NCBI GenBank assembly: GCA_020217065.1
Contig: JAIWOB010000029.1
Location: forward strand, 1 to 10,000
DNA length: 10,000 nt
Source of the DNA: Chloroflexota bacterium
GTDB lineage: Bacteria; Chloroflexota; Anaerolineae; Anaerolineales; Villigracilaceae
Direction: 5' to 3'
In this document: positions 1-6,209 of the stretch, in pieces
Numbering within the stretch: the stretch's first letter is position 1
How the letters are laid out: every line of letters starts with the position of its first letter
Made by a program: the position numbers and the translations under genes
The notes under the pieces: model-generated
Told to the model about the DNA's origin: nothing
Seen by the model: the letters and a program-made list of their open reading frames with translations, nothing else
Databases searched by the model: none

Positions 1-900
1 CTCGGCTGACCCGCCGGCGGATTGTCCCTGACTTAAAACGGCGACTTTGCTCAACAGCGTGCGGAATTCCATTTCTTTGAAGAACGCCTCCAGCGCGCTT
101 CCATCGAAGGGCTGGACTTTGGCGCGTTCGAAATCGAAATCTATCTTCAAGTCGGTGCGGATGCGCGCCAAATCGTAACTGAGATAGGCGGCTTCCTTGC
201 CGGCTTCAAGTTTTCCCTGCCAGCGTTTTTCAACCTGGTCGAGGTTTTGATAAATGCCGTCCAGCGTGCCGAACTTTTCAAGCAGCGCGATGGCGGTTTT
301 TTCTCCCACGCCCTTTACGCCGGGAATGTTATCGGAGGCGTCGCCGACGATGGCTTTGTAATCCACCACCTGATTTGGGCGCACGCCGAGTTTGCGAATC
401 ACGTCTTCGTCGGTGATGTAAGTTTGGTCGTCGCCGGCGAGATAGACCGCCGTGCGCTCGTTAACCAATTGCAGCAGGTCTCTATCGCCGGTGATGATTT
501 TGACTCCCAAGCCTTTTTCGGCGGCAAGGCGCGCCGCCGTGCCGAGAACGTCGTCCGCTTCGTAACCTTCCATTTCGAGGCGCGGGATATTGAACAAATC
601 CACCATTTTGCGGATGCGCTCAATTTGCGGACGCAAGTCGTCGGGCATTTTCTCGCGCGTGCCTTTATATTCGGGGAAGATGTCGTCGCGGAAGGTCTTG
701 CCCACATCGAAGGCGACGGCAAGATATTCAGGGGTCTCCTTTTCGAGGATGCGGACCAATTCTCTGGCGAAGCCGTAGATTCCGGCGGTGGGCTCGCCAG
801 TGGAAGTCTGCCAGCGTTGATTGCCCGACCCGGCGGTCAGGGCGAAATACATGCGGTAGGCAAGCGCGTGTCCATCAATGAGATAAAGTGTGGGGGGCAT
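1..900 (-). CDS. polA: DNA polymerase I, N-terminal part (5' nuclease domain), cut by window edge
   Basis: DNA polymerase I removes RNA primers and fills gaps in replication and repair. The visible 300 codons encode the 5'-3' nuclease (FEN-like) domain. The protein begins MPPTLYLIDGHALAYRMYFA, a typical PolA start with the metal-binding Asp at residue 9. Further family motifs are AVAFD (Asp65), the EGYEADD acidic cluster (114-117), TGDRDLLQL (Asp139, Asp141) and the helix-hairpin-helix segment GDASDNIPGVKGVGEKTA (186-203), which binds DNA. The frame stays open to base 1, so the rest (any proofreading domain, and the polymerase domain, in a family of about 900 residues) lies outside the window. 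The ATG at 900-898 is the natural start because the motif spacing from it matches the family. No clear Shine-Dalgarno precedes it. The gene lies downstream of the receiver-roadblock gene on the same strand, but a terminator separates them. Confidence 0.96.
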   Translation of the reverse strand, partial: MPPTLYLIDGHALAYRMYFALTAGSGNQRWQTSTGEPTAGIYGFARELVRILEKETPEYLAVAFDVGKTFRDDIFPEYKGTREKMPDDLRPQIERIRKMVDLFNIPRLEMEGYEADDVLGTAARLAAEKGLGVKIITGDRDLLQLVNERTAVYLAGDDQTYITDEDVIRKLGVRPNQVVDYKAIVGDASDNIPGVKGVGEKTAIALLEKFGTLDGIYQNLDQVEKRWQGKLEAGKEAAYLSYDLARIRTDLKIDFDFERAKVQPFDGSALEAFFKEMEFRTLLSKVAVLSQGQSAGGSAE

Positions 901-920
901 GGTTTTTATTGGGTGGGTTT

Positions 921-960
921 GGGTTAAAAAATAAAGCGCAGAGTTGATTATACTCTGCGC
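921..960 (-). terminator. Intrinsic terminator after the receiver-roadblock gene
   Basis: On the minus strand a 9-bp perfect stem (GCGCAGAGT paired with ACTCTGCGC, 960-952 with 944-936, 7-base loop) is followed by the T-rich run TTTATTTTTT (935-926). It begins 24 bases after the stop codon of the minus-strand gene ending at 985. Stem, loop and T tract are all present, so a rho-independent terminator is the natural reading. It isolates polA from read-through. Confidence 0.8.
947..952 (-). promoter_or_regulatory. Possible -10 box for polA inside the terminator loop
   Basis: The minus strand reads a perfect TATAAT that spans the loop of the terminator hairpin, 47 bases upstream of the polA start codon. 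No convincing -35 lies 16-18 bases upstream (CAGGTA at 975-970), and there is no TG extension. It could be polA's own promoter or a chance match in an AT-rich loop. Confidence 0.3.
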
Positions 961-984
961 GCTCCATTTTACCTGGTTTTAGTT

Positions 985-2547
985 TTACGCCTTTAAGCCC
1001 TGTCTTTCAGAAGCGGGAGCCGACATTTGCTGTCCTTGGCGCTGGCGGGTCTGACGAATGTAATCGCGCACCAGCTGCTGCGGGTGGGGCTGCGTGCCGC
1101 CCATGATGAGATAGCCGGGCGCCCAAAAATCGCCGGAGGGGTTTTCTTTTTTCAAACGCGGAAACTCGCTGAAAATCTTTTCCGAAGTCTGTTGGCGCAT
1201 GATGCGCATGAGATACCCCGGCGACGTGTTGGGCTGGACGTTGACGACCCATTGTAAGTATTCGGGGCGCACGGCAAGATATTCCAGCCGCCAGCCGAAG
1301 GCGATGCAGATGTTTGGCAGCCATTCCCCGACTCGTTCGGCAAGGTCGCCTGTCAGATAATGAGTGGAAAAGCGCGGAACCAGCAGGCAGGCATAGGTCA
1401 AGTGATACATGCCCGCCGTGGTTGGCTCCACCGTCAATTTGCGTTCGGCTTCAGTGGTGGGGCTGACGCGGGTTTCCGCAGATTCGGCGGGTTGAAGTTT
1501 CGCGCGCGAAGGCGCTGTCACGTCGAGGTTTTCGAAAGCGGGAGAGGGCTGCGTCTCGGCGGGTTTGGGAGGGTTGACGACAATGGAGGTTTTGGGGATG
1601 GCTGGAGAAGGCTCACGCTTGAAGACGGAAACTTCCGATAAGGTGGAAATGCGGGTTTGGTTCGGGTCGAAGGGTTCTTTTTTGGAGGGCAGCCTGAACT
1701 CATGCGTAGTGGCGGGCTCTGGGTTGGGAGCCGGGATGTCGGTCAGGATGTCCTTGATTTGGGGGACTTCGTCGCTTTCCGCCGGGGTTTCCGTCTCCGG
1801 GGTTTGGTAATCCAAGTCGGCGATTAAACGGCTTGCCTGGCTGCGAATGGTGCTAAACGGGGTTTCGGAATCGAAGACAAGAGCCAGCATGGTGTCGGCG
1901 GCGAGGCGGGTGGCGTACAGCATGTGTTCGGCTTTGGTGCTTTCGAGGCGGATGAAGCGCAGCAAGTCTGAGCCTTTTTGTCCGTCCCAGTTGCGGGTGA
2001 CGGTTTGCGCCACTTCTTTGGCGGCGTTTTGGGAGAGGCTGCCGGCGTACGCCCAAAGCGCGTTCTTGCGGGTAATCAAAGCCGCTTGTGAAGAAGATTC
2101 CAAGGTGATTCGGGTGAGATGCTGGGCGGCTTTGTTTTGGTCGCTGAGCCAGGGCAGTGGGGCGGTTTCGGCGCCGCTCTGTGGACGAGGCGCATTCTCC
2201 GGTTGGCTGATGGCGTTCATGAAATTTGACATTTCAAACGGTTTGCGAACAAGAATCCAAGGACGCAGCGCTTCGAAAGCCGGCGGGGAGACTCCTTCGT
2301 TGCAGAGGATAATCAGATTGACGGTCGGACGAATCGTACGCAGCGCGGAACCAATCTCCAACGTCCAGTCTTTGTCCCCGGCGTAATCGAGCATGGCAAG
2401 CGGAATTCCAAGTTCATCCGCCCGCACAATCGCGGAGGATTTATTGGTGGCGACATGAATGCGATAAATTCCCGTCGCTTCCAAGGTTTGACGGATACTA
2501 TCGCCAAGTTCTGAAGATTGGGTGATGACAAGGATATCCGCTGGCAT
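985..2547 (-). CDS. Receiver-like / roadblock-like / degenerate Y1-transposase-like three-domain protein
   Basis: Function unknown; domains are read by eye. Numbering is from the ATG at 2547 (520 residues). Residues 1-115 look like a response-regulator receiver: the strand ILVITQ, Asp54 in AMLDYAG and Lys102-Pro103 in LVRKPFE sit where receivers carry phospho-Asp and Lys. The N-terminal acidic pair is missing, so phosphorylation is doubtful. Residues about 143-246 (QAALITRKNALWAYAGSLSQ, then MLYATRLAADTMLALVFD) resemble a roadblock/LC7 domain, usually linked to small GTPases. A low-complexity Pro/Glu/Thr linker runs 247-379. Residues about 380-504 resemble an IS200-type transposase (GWRLEYLAVRPEYLQ, FWAPGYLIMGG, VRDYIRQ). 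Tyr and Gln replace the usual His-x-His, while a candidate Tyr496 remains. Longer starts exist (TTG 2583, ATG 2580). The 2547 ATG is preferred because it places Asp54 and Lys102 at receiver-typical positions. None has a clear Shine-Dalgarno. Confidence 0.8.
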   Translation of the reverse strand: MPADILVITQSSELGDSIRQTLEATGIYRIHVATNKSSAIVRADELGIPLAMLDYAGDKDWTLEIGSALRTIRPTVNLIILCNEGVSPPAFEALRPWILVRKPFEMSNFMNAISQPENAPRPQSGAETAPLPWLSDQNKAAQHLTRITLESSSQAALITRKNALWAYAGSLSQNAAKEVAQTVTRNWDGQKGSDLLRFIRLESTKAEHMLYATRLAADTMLALVFDSETPFSTIRSQASRLIADLDYQTPETETPAESDEVPQIKDILTDIPAPNPEPATTHEFRLPSKKEPFDPNQTRISTLSEVSVFKREPSPAIPKTSIVVNPPKPAETQPSPAFENLDVTAPSRAKLQPAESAETRVSPTTEAERKLTVEPTTAGMYHLTYACLLVPRFSTHYLTGDLAERVGEWLPNICIAFGWRLEYLAVRPEYLQWVVNVQPNTSPGYLMRIMRQQTSEKIFSEFPRLKKENPSGDFWAPGYLIMGGTQPHPQQLVRDYIRQTRQRQGQQMSAPASERQGLKA

Positions 2548-2577
2548 TGAATAAAGTTTATCACTAGTAAACGCCCT

Positions 2578-2583
2578 CATCAA
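2578..2583 (-). promoter_or_regulatory. Possible -35 of a promoter giving a leaderless receiver-roadblock mRNA
   Basis: On the minus strand TTGATG (2583-2578) is followed after 17 bases by TAAACT (2560-2555). The preferred ATG (2547) lies 7 bases beyond the -10, so transcription could begin at or next to the start codon. That would explain the missing Shine-Dalgarno. Each box matches consensus at only four of six positions. Confidence 0.25.
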
Positions 2584-2602
2584 GTCCGAATTTGGCCGGG
2601 GA

Positions 2603-2616
2603 GCCTGCCGGCAGGC
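2603..2616. repeat. 14-bp perfect palindrome
   Basis: GCCTGCCGGCAGGC reads the same on both strands. It lies about 60 bases upstream of the preferred start of the minus-strand gene. It could be a protein-binding site or a genome-wide palindromic word. Nothing in the sequence decides between these. Confidence 0.5.
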
Positions 2617-2679
2617 ATAGGGATTGATAGGGAGAATCGCGTGGGCATTTGCTCTTTACCAGTTGGGAGCCTCGCGCTT

Positions 2680-2709
2680 TTTATACTCCCTCCAGCAGGG
2701 GAGAGTCGA
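2680..2709 (-). promoter_or_regulatory. Candidate minus-strand promoter for the receiver-roadblock gene
   Basis: TCGACT (2709-2704) and TATAAA (2685-2680) are separated by 18 bases on the minus strand. The -10 matches consensus at five of six positions, the -35 at four. It would give a leader of more than 100 bases containing the 14-bp palindrome. It competes with the leaderless alternative at 2583-2555. Confidence 0.3.
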
Positions 2710-2732
2710 GAGAGTTTTATGCCATTTCTCAC

Positions 2733-2761
2733 TTGACCGTCATCCCGTCCCGTCCTACAAT
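2733..2761 (+). promoter_or_regulatory. Sigma-70-type promoter for the glyA-gcvT fusion
   Basis: TTGACC (2733-2738), a 17-base spacer and TACAAT (2756-2761) each match the housekeeping consensus at five of six positions with ideal spacing. Transcription would begin near 2767-2769, giving a leader of about 140 bases. That start coincides with the first unit of the octamer arrays, so nearly the whole repeat structure would be in the mRNA leader. Confidence 0.6.
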
Positions 2762-2765
2762 TCAA

Positions 2766-2805
2766 TCGTCTAACAGCCTGATAGTCTGATAGTCGTATCG
2801 TCTGA
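2766..2805 (+). repeat. Tandem degenerate octamers, left arm
   Basis: Five units in perfect 8-base phase: TCGTCTAA, CAGCCTGA, TAGTCTGA, TAGTCGTA, TCGTCTGA. They are inverted relative to the right-arm units (2851-2899). The 13 bases at 2782-2794 (TAGTCTGATAGTC) pair with 2854-2866 (GACTATTAGACTA) by 12 Watson-Crick pairs and one G-U in RNA. Forty-five bases (2806-2850) lie between the arms. Confidence 0.75.
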
Positions 2806-2850
2806 GGATTGCTTGGGGGCGGGCTTTGGGAATAAACGACCGCCAAACCA

Positions 2851-2899
2851 TTAGACTATTAGACTATGAGACTATATTGACTATTTGACCATGCGACTA
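2851..2899 (+). repeat. Tandem degenerate octamers, right arm, abutting the ribosome binding site
   Basis: Six consecutive units: TTAGACTA, TTAGACTA, TGAGACTA, TATTGACTA (one base longer), TTTGACCA, TGCGACTA. The last overlaps the first base of the AGGAG ribosome binding site at 2899-2903. Because units repeat on both arms, the two arms can pair in several registers. For example, the last unit TGCGACTA (2892-2899) pairs fully, with one G-U, with TAGTCGTA at 2790-2797. Confidence 0.75.
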
Positions 2900-2903
2900 G
2901 GAG
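2899..2903 (+). promoter_or_regulatory. Shine-Dalgarno of glyA-gcvT
   Basis: AGGAG sits seven bases before the ATG at 2911, which fixes the start. Its first base is also the last base of the octamer array, so leader folding could hide it. Confidence 0.8.
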
Positions 2904-2910
2904 ACCCACA

Positions 2911-5900
2911 ATGTCCGACCATTTATTTCGCGGCACACTCGAACAACTCGACCCCGACGTGTACGAACTGACCCAGCTTGAAGCGGAGCGTCAGGCGCGT
3001 AAATTGATTTTGATTCCGTCCGAAAGCCAGGCTCCGCTTGCGGTGCGCGACGCGATGGGTTCGGCTTTCCAGAACATCTACGCCGAAGGCTACCCCAATG
3101 AGACGACCCGCTTCCAGACCCAGGAGGAAATTCTGGATTACGCCTGCCAGTTGACCCACTACCGCCGCTACGCCGACCCGCGCTACTACAAAGGCGTGGA
3201 ATACGCCGACCTGATTGAATCGCTGGCGATTCGCCGCTGCGCCGAAGCCTTCGCCGCCAACGGCGTCGCCGCGGACCAGATTCATGTCAACGTGCAGGCG
3301 CTTTCGGGCGCGCCCGCCAACAACGCCGTATACCATGCCCTTGTCAAGCCCGGCGACACGGTGATGGGCATGAACCTCTTCTACGGCGGACATCTCTCGC
3401 ACGGCTCTCCGGTCAATCGCTCGGGCAAGTACTTCAACATCGTCCCCTACACCATTGACCCCGTAACCCAGCAGATTGACTACGACGCCGTAATGGCGCT
3501 GGCGAAGGAACATAAGCCGAAGATGATTATCGCCGGCTATTCCTCCTACCCGTGGATTCCCGACTGGAAGAAGTACCGCGAGATTGCCGACGCGGCGGGC
3601 GCTTACCTGCTGGCGGACATCGCCCACATCGGCGGCTTGGTGGCGGCGGGAGTCGTCCCCTCGCCCATCGGTTACGCCGACGTTATCACCTCGACCACGC
3701 ACAAGACCCTGCACGGTCCGCGCGGCGCCATCATCATGACCACCGACAAGGAACTGGCGAAGTTGATTGACAAGGCGGTCTTTCCCGGCGAACAGGGCGG
3801 ACCTCATGTCCATATCTTTGCCGCGCTGGCGTTGACCTTCAAACTGGCGCGCACGCCTGAGTTCAAGGTCTTGCAGGAGCAGACCATCAAGAACGCCGTC
3901 GCCATGGCGGACCAACTCAAGAAACGCGGTCTCACCGTCCCCTACGGCGGGACGAATTCCCACCTCCTTAACATTGACTGCCGCACCATCAAGTCTCCCG
4001 ACGGCACGACCCTCTCCGGCGACCGCGCCGTGCGCATCCTCGATTTGGTGGGCATCGTCGCCAACCGCAACACCATTCCCGGCGATACCGTCGCCAACGA
4101 CCCGTCGGGCGTCCGCCTCGGCACGCCGTGGATTACCCAGCGCGGCTTCGACGAAGCCAAGTCCCGCCAACTGGCGGACATCATCGCCGACGTGCTGCTT
4201 GCTTCCGCGCCGCATCGCATCGAGACTCCCAACCCCAAACGCATCAAGCGCCGCGCCAAGATTGACTTCAATATCTTCGAGGAAGCCCGCTTGAAGGTCC
4301 GCGCTATGGCTGAATCTGCCGGCGTGGATTTCAAACCCACGACCCACGGCTATCCCCACTTCTTCTACGTGGACGACAAATCGAGCGGCGTCTTCGACAT
4401 CGAAGGCTTCCGCGTGCGCCAATTCTTGAACTACACCCTCACCAGCGACGTCTCCGCGCTCAAACCCGGCGACACGCAGGCAACCAGAATTATCACTCCG
4501 CGCGGCGCAGTGGATGGCGCGCTGACCTGCGTGGACTTGACTCACTTCCGTTTAAGCGTCCCAGCCGAACAAGGCGGACTCGTGGGAACCTGGCTGCGCG
4601 ACCACTCCGACGGTTACACCTCCGTCAGGCTGGATGGGCAACCCGATTATTCGCCGGTCCACATCCCAGGTCTGGTCATCGTCGCCGACTCGAAGGAGAA
4701 GCCCGTCAAAGCCAAGGGCGAACCCGTCTGTGAGACCAAGCCCTATTACATCGGCGTCAACGGCGGAGACGGCAAGGCGTTGCCGGATTTCCAATGGGAA
4801 GAGAAGGAATCGCCCTTGCGCCGCACGGCTCTTTATGAAGTCCACAAGCAAATGGGCGCGAAGATTATCCCGTTCGCGGGTTGGGAAATGCCTGTTTGGT
4901 ACTCGTCCGTTTTGGAGGAGCACCTCGCCACCCGTCAGGCGGCGGGACTCTTCGACGTTTCGCACATGGGCGTGTATCACATCGAAGGCGCGGACGCTGC
5001 CGCCTTCCTCGACAGCGTGGTCGCCAACGACGCCGGCAAACTGCGCCCCGGCAACTCGCTCTACACCCACTTCCTGACCCCCGACGCGAAGGTCATTGAC
5101 GACACGCTCATCTATCGCCGCGCCGACGACAAATACCTGATGGTGGTCAACGCCTCGAACGACGACAAGGACCGCGCGTGGCTCGAAGCCGTCCGCGACG
5201 GCAAGGTGAAGGTGGACAACGCCCGCCCCTGGGCGCGGACCTTTGGTTACAATGCCGTCATCCGCAATTTGCGCGACCCGAAGGAAGGCAAGGACATGCG
5301 GATTGATATTGCCTTGCAGGGACCGCGCAGTACTGAAATTTTGCTCGCCCTCGGCGCGGACGACCTAAACCGCCGCAACATCCGCGCCTTGAAGCGCACC
5401 CAACTCTGCGACGCCAAAGTTGGGACGAAGGAAAACGGCGTCAGCGAACCCTTCGACCTGATTGTCTCGCGCACCGGTTACACCGGCGAGAAGGTGGCGT
5501 ATGAGTTGTTCGTCCATCCCGAACGCGCCGTGGAATTCTGGCAGGCGCTGCTGCGGGTTGGAGAGAAATTCGGGCTGAAGGCTGTGGGCTTGGGCGCGCG
5601 CGACTCGCTGCGCACCGAGGCGGGCCTCCCGCTTTACGGTCACGAAATGGGCGACGGGTCGGGCAAGTTTGGGCAGCCCGATTTGGGCGTCGGCGAGAGC
5701 GGCTTCATCGGCTACGTCAAGTTCTACAAGCCGTGGTTCATCGGACGCGACGCGCTCATCGCCAGCGAAGAGAAGCGCAAGGGCGTGGTGGCGCGCTTCC
5801 GCTTTGCGGAGAAGGGCGTGCGCATGGCGCATAACGGCGACCCCGTTCTGGACAAACGCGGCAAAGTCGTTGGCTGGGTGACGTCCTGCGCCGTGGACGC

Positions 5901-6078
5901 CGAAGGCTATCTGACCGGTCAGGCGTATGTCGAGTTGAAGTCCGCTGAAGTTGGCGCGCAAATTTTCATCTACCAGTCTGCGCCCAAGGACGCCAGCAAG
6001 GCTCCCGCCGAGTTGAAGAGCGGCGACAAGGTGAACCTGCCCACCCCGGCGGTCGTCGTCAGTCGTTTCCCAATGTAA
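2911..6078 (+). CDS. glyA-gcvT: Fused serine hydroxymethyltransferase / glycine cleavage T protein (aminomethyltransferase)
   Basis: Two enzymes lie in one 1055-residue chain. Residues 1-440 are serine hydroxymethyltransferase (PLP-dependent; serine + THF to glycine + methylene-THF). PLP motifs are Asp236 and His239 in LADIAHIGG and the Schiff-base Lys265 in STTHKTLHGPRG. GGHLSHGSPVN (159-169) and Arg402 in SGVRLGTP are also family features. An insertion of about 26 residues (63-88) splits the usual YAEGYP...RYY motif. Residues about 636-1050 are the T protein (aminomethyl-lipoyl-H + THF to methylene-THF + ammonia): FAGWEMPVWYS, GLFDVSHMG, VIDDTLIY (Asp730/Asp731), SRTGYTGE, LGARDSLRTEAGLPLYG. 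Between them, residues 493-540 align without gaps to 687-734 (15 of 48 identical by hand count) but have Gly-Ala in place of Asp-Asp: a partial T-protein-like copy. The enzyme is cytosolic. It has its own promoter, and no other gcv gene is in view. Single-enzyme families are about 420 and 365 residues. The frame is open throughout, so this is a real fusion unless the assembly is wrong. Confidence 0.95.
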   Translation: MSDHLFRGTLEQLDPDVYELTQLEAERQARKLILIPSESQAPLAVRDAMGSAFQNIYAEGYPNETTRFQTQEEILDYACQLTHYRRYADPRYYKGVEYADLIESLAIRRCAEAFAANGVAADQIHVNVQALSGAPANNAVYHALVKPGDTVMGMNLFYGGHLSHGSPVNRSGKYFNIVPYTIDPVTQQIDYDAVMALAKEHKPKMIIAGYSSYPWIPDWKKYREIADAAGAYLLADIAHIGGLVAAGVVPSPIGYADVITSTTHKTLHGPRGAIIMTTDKELAKLIDKAVFPGEQGGPHVHIFAALALTFKLARTPEFKVLQEQTIKNAVAMADQLKKRGLTVPYGGTNSHLLNIDCRTIKSPDGTTLSGDRAVRILDLVGIVANRNTIPGDTVANDPSGVRLGTPWITQRGFDEAKSRQLADIIADVLLASAPHRIETPNPKRIKRRAKIDFNIFEEARLKVRAMAESAGVDFKPTTHGYPHFFYVDDKSSGVFDIEGFRVRQFLNYTLTSDVSALKPGDTQATRIITPRGAVDGALTCVDLTHFRLSVPAEQGGLVGTWLRDHSDGYTSVRLDGQPDYSPVHIPGLVIVADSKEKPVKAKGEPVCETKPYYIGVNGGDGKALPDFQWEEKESPLRRTALYEVHKQMGAKIIPFAGWEMPVWYSSVLEEHLATRQAAGLFDVSHMGVYHIEGADAAAFLDSVVANDAGKLRPGNSLYTHFLTPDAKVIDDTLIYRRADDKYLMVVNASNDDKDRAWLEAVRDGKVKVDNARPWARTFGYNAVIRNLRDPKEGKDMRIDIALQGPRSTEILLALGADDLNRRNIRALKRTQLCDAKVGTKENGVSEPFDLIVSRTGYTGEKVAYELFVHPERAVEFWQALLRVGEKFGLKAVGLGARDSLRTEAGLPLYGHEMGDGSGKFGQPDLGVGESGFIGYVKFYKPWFIGRDALIASEEKRKGVVARFRFAEKGVRMAHNGDPVLDKRGKVVGWVTSCAVDAEGYLTGQAYVELKSAEVGAQIFIYQSAPKDASKAPAELKSGDKVNLPTPAVVVSRFPM

Positions 6079-6087
6079 TCTCATGCA

Positions 6088-6114
6088 GGGCGGGACCATC
6101 CCGCCCTTATACGT
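6088..6114 (+). terminator. Hairpin terminator after glyA-gcvT
   Basis: Ten bases after the stop codon an 8-bp perfect GC-rich stem (GGGCGGGA / TCCCGCCC, 6088-6095 and 6099-6106) closes on a 3-base loop and is followed by TTATACGTTT. The stem is very stable but the T tract is interrupted, so it is a likely though not textbook terminator. It could also be an mRNA 3'-end stabiliser. Confidence 0.55.
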
Positions 6115-6117
6115 TTG

Positions 6118-6179
6118 AACCACGGAGGCACAGAGGCGCGGAGAATTTTTAATCTCTGTGTCTCCGTGTCTCAGCGGTT
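6118..6179. repeat. REP-like long imperfect hairpin (CACGGAG / CTCCGTG type)
   Basis: CACGGAGGCACAGAG (6121-6135) pairs with CTCTGTGTCTCCGTG (6154-6168) at 14 of 15 positions, with an 18-base loop that ends in ATTTTTAA. Outer AACC (6118-6121) and GGTT (6176-6179) extend the symmetry. Words of the ACCACGGAG...CTCCGTG kind are, from general knowledge, widespread intergenic repeats in environmental bacteria. It fills the gap between two plus-strand genes. Confidence 0.65.
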
Positions 6180-6194
6180 AAGGTATTGGATTTT

Positions 6195-6200
6195 CGGAGG
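6195..6200 (+). promoter_or_regulatory. Shine-Dalgarno that decides the start of the ATP-grasp gene
   Basis: CGGAGG lies nine bases before the ATG at 6210. An in-frame TTG at 6186 lies upstream of this site and has no comparable signal, so 6210 is the better start. Confidence 0.7.
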
Positions 6201-6209
6201 CATTTGCCC

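Larger units (their letters stand above)
2548..2910. other. Divergent intergenic region between the receiver-roadblock gene and glyA-gcvT
   Basis: This non-coding stretch separates two divergent genes. It contains a perfect 14-bp palindrome (2603-2616), candidate minus-strand promoters, a strong plus-strand promoter (2733-2761), and paired inverted arrays of 8-base units (2766-2805 and 2851-2899) that end at the ribosome binding site of the fusion gene. CTCCC at 2686-2690 can pair with GGGAG on either side (2665-2669 or 2699-2703). No RNA gene was recognised, and no glycine-riboswitch core was seen by eye. Confidence 0.7.

Noticed and set aside
247..927. A 226-codon plus-strand frame opposite polA
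   Set aside because: The minus strand encodes unmistakable PolA nuclease motifs across the same bases.
2580..2846. An 88-codon minus-strand frame in the divergent intergenic region
   Set aside because: It runs through the octamer repeats and promoter, has no ribosome binding site and no recognisable protein features.
2766..2899. CRISPR array
   Set aside because: Units are only 8 bases, degenerate, contiguous without spacers, and occur in opposite orientations.
2584..2910. Glycine riboswitch upstream of the glycine-metabolism gene
   Set aside because: It was looked for because of the gene's function, but no tandem glycine-aptamer core was seen. The leader is dominated by octamer repeats. 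A covariance-model search would settle it.
2923..4545. A 540-codon open frame on the minus strand opposite glyA-gcvT
   Set aside because: It is antisense to clear SHMT coding sequence, is Val/Gly/Arg-rich with no recognisable domain, and arises from GC-biased third codon positions.
6186..6209. TTG start eight codons upstream for the ATP-grasp gene
   Set aside because: CGGAGG lies inside this stretch at the right distance from the ATG at 6210, and the family begins with the strand MKVVWLG.
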